A DNA stretch of 64,000 nt from 20CM-2-55-15 sp963738025 (GTDB taxonomy: Bacteria; Acidobacteriota; Terriglobia; 20CM-2-55-15), in contig CAVTWA010000025.1 in assembly GCA_963738025.1 (NCBI GenBank), positions 434,001-498,000 on the forward strand, in the 5' to 3' direction. Below are positions 1-6,720 of this stretch, one piece after another (position 1 is the first letter of the stretch; each line of letters begins with the position of its first letter). Below the pieces are notes generated by a model that had not been told where the DNA came from, did not search any database, and was given only the letters and a program-made list of their open reading frames with translations. The position numbers and the translations under genes are program-made.

Positions 1-2
1 CA

Positions 3-461
3 CCCAAAAACGCCTCAGTCCGCAGTATTCGTTTTGACTTTTACAACGGCGAACTTTCCAAGATGGTTGTGACATACAATCCCGTTGAGACCAACGGCCT
101 TACGGCACAAGACATGATCGAAGCGATTTCCTCGAGGTATGGGGCGGCAACTACGCCGGGCGATTCTGTTTCCGTTTCGGACTCCACAACCTACGAGGAT
201 CAGGAAAAGGTCCTCGCCCGCTGGGATAACGAACAGTATTCATACAACTTGTACCGGTCCTCTTATGGCAACACCTTCGGCCTCGTGGCGTTTTCCAAAA
301 TGCTCGAGCTGAAGGTACGTGATGCCAGCCATGAGGCGGACAGACTGGACAAACTGGAAGCGCCGGCAAGGGAACTCGCGCAGCAGAAGAAACTGACGGA
401 TGCCGCGCATGCTGCGCAGGAAGACGCACGGTCCATCAACAAACCAAAATTCCATCCCTAG
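3..461 (+). CDS. Hypothetical protein, C-terminal part (gene starts upstream of the window)
   Basis: The reading frame is open from base 3 to a TAG at 459-461, and the codons before the first ATG (63) read smoothly into it, so the gene most likely enters from the left. The visible part has a mixed alpha/beta segment (motif KMVVTYNP, then a Ser/Thr-rich loop) and ends in a charged, helical tail rich in Ala, Glu, Lys and Gln. No signal peptide or membrane segment is visible. I do not recognise the family and make no functional claim. It faces the minus-strand Anbu cluster and is convergent with the small gene ending at 513. Confidence 0.6.
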   Translation, partial: PKNASVRSIRFDFYNGELSKMVVTYNPVETNGLTAQDMIEAISSRYGAATTPGDSVSVSDSTTYEDQEKVLARWDNEQYSYNLYRSSYGNTFGLVAFSKMLELKVRDASHEADRLDKLEAPARELAQQKKLTDAAHAAQEDARSINKPKFHP

Positions 462-512
462 CCGCAACACTTCCACTTAAGAACGATTTTTGGCATGGCC
501 AAAAATCGTTCA

Positions 513-767
513 CTACTTTCCGCGAAAATACTTATCAGACATCCCGTCCAGAGTCGATCGAATGAGAGTGCGATTGGACTCCAACAGCCCATGCGGGATT
601 CGAGGAAGTGAAAAATCGCTGCCTTTAGCGCGATTCTGGAGCATTCTCGCGTAATTCCTCGCATATTCCTGCGCTACCATATCCGAGATACTTCGACAGT
701 AGCGAACAGCCTCTCGGTCAAACTCAACCAGCAAGGCAGTGAGTTCGGTATCGAATTGGTCATTCAT
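513..767 (-). CDS. Small conserved protein, paralogue of the gene at 2879-3136
   Basis: This 84-residue protein is clearly homologous along its whole length to the one at 2879-3136. Both begin MNDxF and share SYARMLQNRAKG or NYARMLQNRAKG, a SLPRxPxGLxExNRxLIRSTL block and a terminal MSxKYF. The predicted fold is all-helical and soluble, without Cys clusters or a signal peptide. It is the last gene of a minus-strand run that contains the Anbu peptidase and the transglutaminase, 40 bases after the latter. Keeping two diverged copies on either side of the same cluster suggests a role linked to it, but this is inference and no function is known to me. Confidence 0.7.
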   Translation of the reverse strand: MNDQFDTELTALLVEFDREAVRYCRSISDMVAQEYARNYARMLQNRAKGSDFSLPRIPHGLLESNRTLIRSTLDGMSDKYFRGK

Positions 768-807
768 TTTTCACGTCGTCGAATGTGTATTGCTGGTCCG
801 ATAATAA

Positions 808-1737
808 TCAACGCTGTGCGTTGGTGCGGACGGTCCATTGGTTATCGAGGCGCTGCGTGAGGTCAATCGGGTCACCGATACCTACATCTCCGGGCGCCAC
901 CTGGTAGGCCCAAACCTGAAAATAGGTCAGCATGGCGCCGCCATATATTGTAGAAAAGGCGCCGTCCACAGCGTCCTGGCCGCAGGAGACCTTAATACGA
1001 CCAATGCGGGGCACATGGAAACGAGCATCGGTCGTGAACCACGAACCTCCGATATAGACTTCCGCGTAGGCGTGGAAATCCATGTGATTCTCCGGATCGG
1101 GAAAACCAATGTCGGGCAGGTGGCCGGTTACGTAGCGCGCTGGAAGGTTAAAAGTACGATTCAAGGCAATGGCCAGGTGTGCGAAATCCCGGCAGACGCC
1201 ATAACCGCGTTGCAGGACGTCCCACGCCGAAATATCGGACCGGCCGGACATGTAACGATACTCGATGTTATCGTGCAGCCATCGGCTGATCGCCTGAACG
1301 CGCGGCATTCCGTGTTCGATGTGACCGAACTTCTTCCAGGCGAAATCGGTCAACTTGTCTGAATCGCAATATCGGCTGGGCAACGTATACCGCAGCAGCG
1401 ACACGGGGAGATCGCCCGGGGCCTGCGGAACAGCTGCAACCATGTCGTGGTTATCCGGCTGCGATGAAACGGAGACAATTGCGTCGTGCCGGAAGCAATT
1501 AACTCCCGGTGCAAGCTTCACGTGAACGACCCGGTTCCCATGGCTGTCCTCGAATTCCTCTCCACGCAGGTTATCGCCCAGGGCCAGCGCCTCCGAGACG
1601 ACGGTATGGTTGCGGTCGGGACGAAGCTTCAAGTTAAGGAGCAGCGAAGCTTCGCCTGTAACTTCGTAAACGAGGCTGCAACCAACACGCACGGTGACGT
1701 CAAGGTTCGCAGTATTCGGCGGTTGCAAAGAAATCAT
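808..1737 (-). CDS. Transglutaminase-like cysteine peptidase (Anbu partner)
   Basis: This is a 309-residue cytoplasmic protein of the bacterial transglutaminase-like superfamily. An N-terminal beta-rich domain (about 1-120) precedes the papain-like core. The catalytic triad is visible: Cys182 in YGVCRDFAHLA, His222 in MDFHAYAEVY and Asp237 in TTDARF. Genes of this type are known neighbours of Anbu, together with alpha-E and ATP-grasp proteins, and the set has been proposed to make or cleave peptide-like bonds. Its ATG overlaps the Anbu stop codon (TAATG at 1739-1735), which implies translational coupling. No signal peptide is seen. The substrate is unknown. Confidence 0.87.
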   Translation of the reverse strand: MISLQPPNTANLDVTVRVGCSLVYEVTGEASLLLNLKLRPDRNHTVVSEALALGDNLRGEEFEDSHGNRVVHVKLAPGVNCFRHDAIVSVSSQPDNHDMVAAVPQAPGDLPVSLLRYTLPSRYCDSDKLTDFAWKKFGHIEHGMPRVQAISRWLHDNIEYRYMSGRSDISAWDVLQRGYGVCRDFAHLAIALNRTFNLPARYVTGHLPDIGFPDPENHMDFHAYAEVYIGGSWFTTDARFHVPRIGRIKVSCGQDAVDGAFSTIYGGAMLTYFQVWAYQVAPGDVGIGDPIDLTQRLDNQWTVRTNAQR

Positions 1738-2468
1738 TACCTTCCTAACTTGGGCAAGTGACGGAACACGGACCGGACGCCCTCACTCCACTCTTTGCTC
1801 AGAGTACTGAAGTAGGGGTCACCAGATTCGAAGCGCCGGCGATCGCTGAGCTTCAGACTGTCTCGTTCGTAAAACACGAGGTCGATAGGCATACCGACCG
1901 AAAGATTGCTGCGCATAGTGGAGTCGAAGGAGACCAGCACGCACTTGACAGCATCGCTGAGGCTGGTTTCAGGAGTGATAACTCTGTCGATGATGGGCTT
2001 TCCGTATTTGGCTTCGCCTGTTTGAAAAAACGGCGTATCGGCCCCCGCCTCGATGAAGTTGCCCTCGGCAAACGTGCGGAACAATCTCGGAGGTTCTCCC
2101 TTGATCTGCCCGCCGATGATGAACGAAGCGCTGAACGGAATGGCACTGCTCGCCAGATACTTGCCGTCGCGGCACTCGAGCTCACGCACCGCATCTGAAA
2201 CGAGGATGGCGACGTCGAACATCGTGCGCGCGTTCCATATGCTGGCGGCACCATCTTGTTCTGCTTCGGCTCGCTGTTTAAGAACGCTGATCACCGCCTG
2301 CGTTCCGGCCAGGTTTCCCGAGCTCAACAAAACGATCAGCCTGTCGTCCGGACGCTCGAATACGGTCATCTTGCAGAAGGTCGCGAAATTATCGACCCCG
2401 GCGTTGGTTCGAGAGTCCGATGCGAGGACGACTCCGTCGTTCAGAAGTACCCCTACACAATAAGTCAT
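1737..2468 (-). CDS. Anbu / bacterial proteasome homologue, N-terminal threonine peptidase
   Basis: This 243-residue protein starts MTYCVGVLL, the typical Anbu (COG3484) N-terminus. Removal of Met exposes Thr1, with Asp17 in the ASDSRTNAG motif and a lysine at about position 32 in FCKM, the usual Ntn-hydrolase proteasome pattern. A longer reading frame begins at 2561, but 2468 is preferred because it gives the catalytic Thr and has AGGAA nine bases upstream. Anbu forms helical or ring-like assemblies in other bacteria, and its substrate is unsettled. It is coupled to the downstream transglutaminase gene by a one-base overlap. The usual alpha-E and circularly permuted ATP-grasp partners are absent here. 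Confidence 0.9.
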   Translation of the reverse strand: MTYCVGVLLNDGVVLASDSRTNAGVDNFATFCKMTVFERPDDRLIVLLSSGNLAGTQAVISVLKQRAEAEQDGAASIWNARTMFDVAILVSDAVRELECRDGKYLASSAIPFSASFIIGGQIKGEPPRLFRTFAEGNFIEAGADTPFFQTGEAKYGKPIIDRVITPETSLSDAVKCVLVSFDSTMRSNLSVGMPIDLVFYERDSLKLSDRRRFESGDPYFSTLSKEWSEGVRSVFRHLPKLGR

Positions 2469-2508
2469 GGCGGTAAATTCCTGTCTGCAGAGCGCGTTCA
2501 ACGAAAAG

Positions 2509-2784
2509 TTAGTATCGCTTGAACCCGCGTTCGTCTCTGCCAGACATCGGCCGCGCCGCATTGACGGTGAGAGCCCTGCCCTTGAACTCCGTGCCGTTCA
2601 TTACAGCAATGGCCTTATCCCCGCCCTGCTGCATTTCCACAAAACCAAACCCTTTGGATCTGCCTGTTTCACGGTCCGTGACGATACGGACGGTCTCAAC
2701 CGAACCTGCCTGGCCGAACAATTCAAGCAGTTCAATCTCCGTCGTTTCAAACGACAAATTTCCGACATACAATTTTGTTTTCAT
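2509..2784 (-). CDS. RRM-domain RNA-binding protein
   Basis: A 91-residue single RNA recognition motif. RNP2 is KLYVGNLSF near residues 3-11 and RNP1 is KGFGFVEM near residues 44-51, with the aromatic residues that stack on RNA bases in place. The short tail is basic (RDERGFKRY). Such small bacterial RRM proteins bind single-stranded RNA and are often induced by cold or stress. The start is supported by AGAGG seven bases upstream. A TTGACA hexamer occurs on the minus strand at 2834-2829, but I see no good -10, so a separate promoter is uncertain. It lies 40 bases upstream of Anbu in the same orientation, a pairing I do not know from other Anbu loci. Confidence 0.92.
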   Translation of the reverse strand: MKTKLYVGNLSFETTEIELLELFGQAGSVETVRIVTDRETGRSKGFGFVEMQQGGDKAIAVMNGTEFKGRALTVNAARPMSGRDERGFKRY

Positions 2785-2878
2785 TGAGTTACCTCTTTAA
2801 ACTGGAAAGATCTGTCGAAAAATCGTCTTGTCAAAACACGATCGGTTACGATTTTCGCGGCATTGTTCCCGAACTGCT

Positions 2879-3136
2879 TTAATTCTTCGCGTTAAAGTAC
2901 TTCCTGGACATCTTCTCCAGCGTCGATCGAATGAGGTTGCGGTTGGGTTCAAATAGTCCATACGGCGTTCTAGGGAGTGAGGCATCCATACCTTTCGCTC
3001 GATTCTGCAGCATTCTGGCGTAACTCATCGCGTACTCATGCGCGACGGTATCCGATATACCGTGGCAGTACAGAACGGCTTCGCCGTTGAACCCCAGTAG
3101 CGCGTCGGCGAGTTCTACATTGAAGGGGTCATTCAT
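2879..3136 (-). CDS. Small conserved protein, paralogue of the gene at 513-767
   Basis: An 85-residue, probably helical soluble protein that aligns end to end with the product of 513-767 (shared ARMLQNRAKG, SLPRTPYGL, NRNLIRSTLEKM and KYF). Its ATG overlaps the stop of the upstream Cys/His protein by eight bases (ATGAATGA at 3136-3129), so the two are translated together. The RRM gene follows 94 bases downstream. I do not recognise the family. Conserved position around an Anbu locus is the only functional hint. Confidence 0.7.
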   Translation of the reverse strand: MNDPFNVELADALLGFNGEAVLYCHGISDTVAHEYAMSYARMLQNRAKGMDASLPRTPYGLFEPNRNLIRSTLEKMSRKYFNAKN

Positions 3137-3308
3137 TTTTCACGTCCTTATTATGGACCTCTTGAGAACGGTTTGTTTTTACGTAGCAGCGCTGATGGTA
3201 GCTCTTGTTCTTCACTGTGACCCGTTCCTCATTCGGCGCGATCCGAATCGAGCAGGAGTCGCACCACACTCTAAACTCCTCGACTTTCACAACCTTAGCT
3301 GCTTTCAT
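3129..3308 (-). CDS. Small Cys/His protein, putative zinc-binding knuckle
   Basis: The preferred ATG at 3308 gives 59 residues. An upstream in-frame start at 3389 is possible, but GAGGGG lies six bases before 3308. The core shows WCDSC, then about 20 residues later YHQRC, giving CxxC...HxxC, the ligand set of a LIM/treble-clef-like zinc knuckle, flanked by Lys/Arg-rich segments. It may bind nucleic acid or protein, but this is inferred from the spacing only. It overlaps the next gene by eight bases and appears to be early in the Anbu-containing transcription unit. Confidence 0.55.
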   Translation of the reverse strand: MKAAKVVKVEEFRVWCDSCSIRIAPNEERVTVKNKSYHQRCYVKTNRSQEVHNKDVKNE

Positions 3309-3393
3309 TCCTTGCCCCTCAATGCCGTTACGGCTGATCGCTGCTTTTGGACACGTGAAATCGGGCTGTACCGTGGTCGCCCGTATCACGATT

Positions 3394-3480
3394 CTAGGAG
3401 GCGTAATGAAGTAACAAATACGCCACGATTGCCTGGACAGTAAACGCTGCTATCGCGATACGTCTCAGAGACTTATCCAT
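3394..3480 (-). CDS. Possible 28-residue small membrane protein
   Basis: An ATG at 3480 opens a 28-codon frame ending at TAG (3396-3394). It encodes a basic N-terminus (MDKSLRR) followed by one hydrophobic stretch of about 17 residues ending in HYAS, as in single-span small proteins. AGGTG lies close upstream of the ATG. An extended -10 sequence (3558-3550) lies about 70 bases upstream and would place this ORF first in the transcript leading into the Anbu cluster. Short length makes chance possible. Confidence 0.3.
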   Translation of the reverse strand: MDKSLRRIAIAAFTVQAIVAYLLLHYAS

Positions 3481-3549
3481 CGCACCTGCTTTGGGGCCGA
3501 GATCAGGCGATCGCGATATTCTTGTGCTCTCTTAACCATAGTTAGTCCA

Positions 3550-3558
3550 TTATAACAT
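3550..3558 (-). promoter_or_regulatory. Candidate extended -10 promoter for the Anbu-cluster transcript
   Basis: On the minus strand the sequence reads TGTTATAAT, a perfect extended -10 element (TGnTATAAT). No convincing -35 is seen about 17 bases further upstream, which extended -10 promoters can tolerate. It lies upstream of the small membrane ORF and the Cys/His gene on the same strand. Confidence 0.4.
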
Positions 3559-3802
3559 CCCGGCCCGATTGGGTTCGCTTGTATATTTACCTGAAGTGGT
3601 TAAGTACATGTTGGCTCGCAACGTCCTCTTCATTTCTGCTCAATTCCATCAGGGATTCCGTAGCCCGCTTGGTTAATTGCTTGACAGAACCCGTGTGGTC
3701 CGGATAATGGACTCTACCGAGATTGAGCATTTGCTCGGTCGCATTTCAAAATATTTCTGCGATTCCAATCACATCGTTTTCGATAGATCTCAAAATTGAT
3801 TC

Positions 3803-3832
3803 AAAAAATGGGCGAGCCTGATGGGCTCGCCC
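3803..3832 (-). terminator. Rho-independent terminator-like hairpin, minus strand
   Basis: A perfect 9-bp stem (3810-3818 with 3824-3832, GGGCGAGCC arm, loop TGATG) is followed on the minus strand by a run of six T (3808-3803). Any minus-strand transcript through the neighbouring tandem array would end here. The 3309-3800 stretch outside the small ORF and promoter holds nothing else I can support. Confidence 0.55.
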
Positions 3833-4009
3833 TGCCTTTCTCCGCCCCCGGGGAAACTTGCATGTGTCTTTGTGACAGTGCGATCTGGCCTTTTTCCATT
3901 AGCTCTTTGGCCGGTTCCCGCAGGCCGTCGTTGATGCCAGGTGAAATCCGTGAACATGGCCGGGACGGGCCGTGAAGCGAGAAAGGACGGCCGTGAACAA
4001 GGTCGAGCC

Positions 4010-4365
4010 GGCCGTGAGAGAGGAAATGTTGGCCGTGAGCGCGGCCGAGCGGCCGTGATAGAGGAAATGTCGGCCGTGAGCGCGGCCGTGACGGCCGTGA
4101 GAGAGGAAATGTCGGCCGTGAGCGCGGCCGTGACGGCCGTGAGAGAGGAAATGTCGGCCGTGAGCGCGGCCGTGACGGCCGTGAGAGAGGAAACGTCGGC
4201 CGTGAGCGCGGCCGAGACGGCCGTGAGAGAGGAAATGCCGGCCGTGAGCGCGGCCGAGACGGCCGTGAGAGAGGAAATGCCGGCCGTGAGCGCGGCCGAG
4301 ACGGCCGTGAGAGAGGAAATGTCGGCCGTGAGCAAGGACATGACGGCCGTGAAGCAGGCCGAGCC
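4010..4365. repeat. Tandem array, 42-bp unit made of two 21-bp half-units
   Basis: GGCCGTGA recurs at exactly 21-bp steps (for example 4051, 4072, 4093, 4114, continuing to about 4345). One extra copy lies about 12 bases into every second half-unit, giving a 42-bp period. The block GAGAGGAAATG appears eight times. Units differ by point changes (GTGAC/GAGAC, ATGTC/ATGCC/ACGTC), and the first repeat is 41 bp, so the frame shifts there. Long open frames cross it on both strands. The plus frame reads as alanine-rich heptads (TAVREEM-SAVSAAV) with hydrophobic residues spaced 4-3, but no good ribosome site supports translation. The array is either a coiled-coil coding minisatellite or a non-coding array. 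Confidence 0.85.
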
Positions 4366-4376
4366 GGCCGTGAGAA

Positions 4377-4457
4377 GCGACCTTATATATTAAGGTCGCT
4401 ATATATCGCTATATATAAGGTCGTCGCGTCCTTTGAGGCCAGCCGTTCGGTTGGCCT
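4377..4457. repeat. Palindromic block closing the tandem array
   Basis: Two structures follow the array. GCGACCTTA (4377-4385) pairs perfectly with TAAGGTCGC (4391-4399) around TATAT, and the same left arm can alternatively pair with ATATATAAGGTC at 4411-4422, so two exclusive hairpins are possible. A second stem at 4436-4457 (AGGCCAgCCG with CGGtTGGCCT) lies just downstream. No long T run follows. From 4458 to 4679 nothing further is recognisable. Confidence 0.6.
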
Positions 4458-4679
4458 GTCCCTTGTCAGTAAACCATTGTTTTGTAAGTATTTAGTTTTA
4501 TTGAATGCAGACATTCTACACAGAACGCCGATGTTTGTGCGGAGCCAGACAGAAAACCACCGCGATCCTTCTGCGAGTCCCGAACATCTGAGGTCTCACG
4601 CGCTCACCCGACTACGGATGCCTCCGTGTCGCCATCGAGTACAAGACCCGGCTTTAACAGCACTGCCGGTTTTCAAGTG

Positions 4680-5471
4680 TCAGTTTTGGGATGGTCGCTG
4701 CACGCTGTCGATGACCAGCATGTCGACTGCGCCTTTGCCCGATTCCAGTTTCAATCCGAGCTGTTCCTGTACGGCGGTGAAGAGTGTTGGAAAATCTGAA
4801 GCCGGCGTGCCTTGTGTTGGTTCCGGTGTCCATTGTAATTTGACGTCATAAAGACCCTTCAACCCCGTCTTGTCGATGAGAGGACGATCCAACTGTCGCC
4901 CTAAGAAGTAAAGAAAGTTGCCAAAGGGCTGCGTGTTGACCTCGACAAGGCCCCTCCCGAGCTTCGTGTCAACGATCACTGTGCTTTGATCCGCTGACAG
5001 CTTTAGTTTCGAACCACCCCGGACGATCGTCACTATGTAAGCCGGAACTTCTCTCGGCTCCCGATGAAACTTCAATTGGAACCGATTCTCGATCAACGAT
5101 TGCAGCATCCGAGCCAGCGGACCCGCCCGGTTAGGATCCTGGGATTCCGTCCAGGTGAGGTTCGTACTGGACTCTGCTTTGGCTTCAATATCCCATTGGT
5201 CGTCATTGATCCACCTGGGCCCACCGAGAATCTGAAAATCGCGAACGCGGTAGGCTTCCATGATCAAGGGTCGTAAAGGGAGGGCAGTCGCGACGAATCG
5301 GTCGCCGACTTTATTCAGCGAGCTTGGACCAAGACGAGTATCAGCTTTGATGGTCGCCACTTCAAACGACGGTTTCGTATCGCCCGGCGTTTGAGATGCC
5401 GCGGTGGTCACGATCGCTGCAATTCCCAACACCAGCAGCAACACTGTCTTTGCCATTTGCATACGCCTCAT
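4680..5471 (-). CDS. TIGR03435 family exported protein
   Basis: A 263-residue protein of the soil-bacterial TIGR03435 family, which is strongly expanded in acidobacteria and has no assigned biochemical role. It has a signal peptide (about 1-27, cleavage near ASQ-TP), FEVATIKAD after it, the ILGGPRWINDDQWDIEAK block, RMLQSLIENRFQLKFHRE, a DRPLIDKTGLKGLYDVKLQW block and the terminal VDMLVIDSVQRPSQN, all family hallmarks. Several closely spaced ATGs exist and 5471 is only one choice. It follows a second family member by 16 bases on the same strand, so the two probably arose by tandem duplication and are cotranscribed. Confidence 0.88.
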   Translation of the reverse strand: MRRMQMAKTVLLLVLGIAAIVTTAASQTPGDTKPSFEVATIKADTRLGPSSLNKVGDRFVATALPLRPLIMEAYRVRDFQILGGPRWINDDQWDIEAKAESSTNLTWTESQDPNRAGPLARMLQSLIENRFQLKFHREPREVPAYIVTIVRGGSKLKLSADQSTVIVDTKLGRGLVEVNTQPFGNFLYFLGRQLDRPLIDKTGLKGLYDVKLQWTPEPTQGTPASDFPTLFTAVQEQLGLKLESGKGAVDMLVIDSVQRPSQN

Positions 5472-5487
5472 CCAAACTCACGAGCGT

Positions 5488-6347
5488 TCAGTTGTCCGTT
5501 GGTTTCTTCAGGATAGTGTCGATAACCAGAACGTCCACTGGCCCCTTGCCGCGCTCCAGCTTCAAGCCGATTCCTTTCATTGCACTCGAAAGAGAATCCA
5601 GAGTGAGGGCATCGCCATTCCGCACGGCTTGTGGCGGAACGACGACGCCACCCGCGATGACAGCCCATATCCACATGGTCTGAAAGTCCTGAGCGGTAAG
5701 GCCCAGGCGGAAGCCATAGTAGCCCGTCAGTCCCGTTGTGTTGATGACAGGCTTATCCAGGAAGTTGGACAACCACTCGCTGAATGCATCCAGTGGCAGC
5801 TTTTTTACTTCAAGTGTGTTGTCGCTGAACGTGAATGTGGAGTCGCCACCCCAGTCGATGAAGGAGCCTCCAGATTTGATTTTACCTGTCGGGAAGGATG
5901 TCAGTTCCTGTTCCGGAGCCGGTTCTTCTTTCAGATCCGGAACACGCTTCGACAAAACCAGGTTGTAAACCGAAAACTCCCTCTTTTCCCGATGCGCTTT
6001 CATCCCGAACCTGTCCTGAAGCATGCTCTGCAACATTTCCGGGACGTTTCTCTGGTTCGTGCCATCGGGAAGCTTGGCAACGACATCGAATCGTTCCGAC
6101 CCGAGCCAGTTCGGCCCGGAGATTTGATAACGTTTGATGCGGTAAGCCATGGTGATCAAGTCCGTCAACGACGACCACGAGATGTGGGTCTGCGCACCGT
6201 CGGCATTCAACCCAGGGTGACATCGGGTGTCAGATCTCGCCGGCTTATCGCAACGACCTCGAATTGTGGCTGTTTTTCCCCGCGGAGAATGAACGGAACG
6301 ATCAGCAGCAGTACGGTCGCGCCGAGAATATGGAGGATTCTCTTCAT
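5488..6347 (-). CDS. TIGR03435 family exported protein, frameshifted near its N-terminus
   Basis: The main frame (5488-6210) encodes the family core: MAYRIKRYQISGPNWL, RFDVVAKLPDG, MLQSMLQDRFGMKAHREKRE, DKPVINTTGLTGYYGFRL and a final DVLVIDTILKKPTDN. It lacks a normal start and signal peptide. These lie upstream in another frame: ATG at 6347 (or in-frame ATG at 6356, just after GAGG) gives a hydrophobic leader, then QFEVVAISRRDLTPD, ending at a TGA exactly where LNADGAQ should begin. Restoring one lost base near 6209-6212 joins both parts. It is therefore either a recently broken gene or a sequence error. The partner gene lies 16 bases downstream. Confidence 0.75.
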
Positions 6348-6510
6348 ATTTGTCATCCTCAACTCCAATCCGTGCCGCGGAAAATGAGCATCAATCGCCG
6401 GACGGCAGCGATTCCCTCAAGCTAACGCGATAAGCCGATGAAGGGTGAATGCGTGCGAGGTATATCGCGTATTCTGCAGTTGAGTTTCCCTCCAACGGCA
6501 CGTGCGGGAA

Positions 6511-6547
6511 AGGAAAAAGGACATGAGAGCCTCCGTTGAGGCTCTCA
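6511..6547 (-). terminator. Terminator-like hairpin downstream of 6721-8118
   Basis: TGAGAGCCTC (6524-6533) pairs perfectly with GAGGCTCTCA (6538-6547) around CGTT. On the minus strand it is followed by ATGTCC and a short T run (6518-6514), fitting rho-independent termination of the gene whose stop is at 6721. A smaller CGCCCAA...TTGGGC stem lies at about 6568-6586. The rest of 6348-6720 shows nothing further. Confidence 0.5.
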
Positions 6548-6720
6548 CTCTCGGTCTCCTACACCTCCGCCCAATTTAGGTTGGGCCTTTAGTATGAAAG
6601 GTGAATAAAAAATAACCTCAGCGGGTATACGTAGGTCAATGAGCCCGGGCACTCACCTATCGCAGTGGATTTTTCGAGTTCGCCGTTCACGCCGGTTTCG
6701 CAGACACGGAGATCAGACTG

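Noticed and set aside
4010..4365. CRISPR array
   Set aside because: The units are contiguous 21/42-bp tandem repeats without unique spacers, and no cas genes are nearby.
3790..4393. Proteins encoded across the tandem array on either strand
   Set aside because: Open frames arise from the stop-free repeat; the first repeat shifts frame, ribosome sites are lacking and a terminator hairpin lies inside the minus-strand frame. Kept only as a repeat with the coding option noted.
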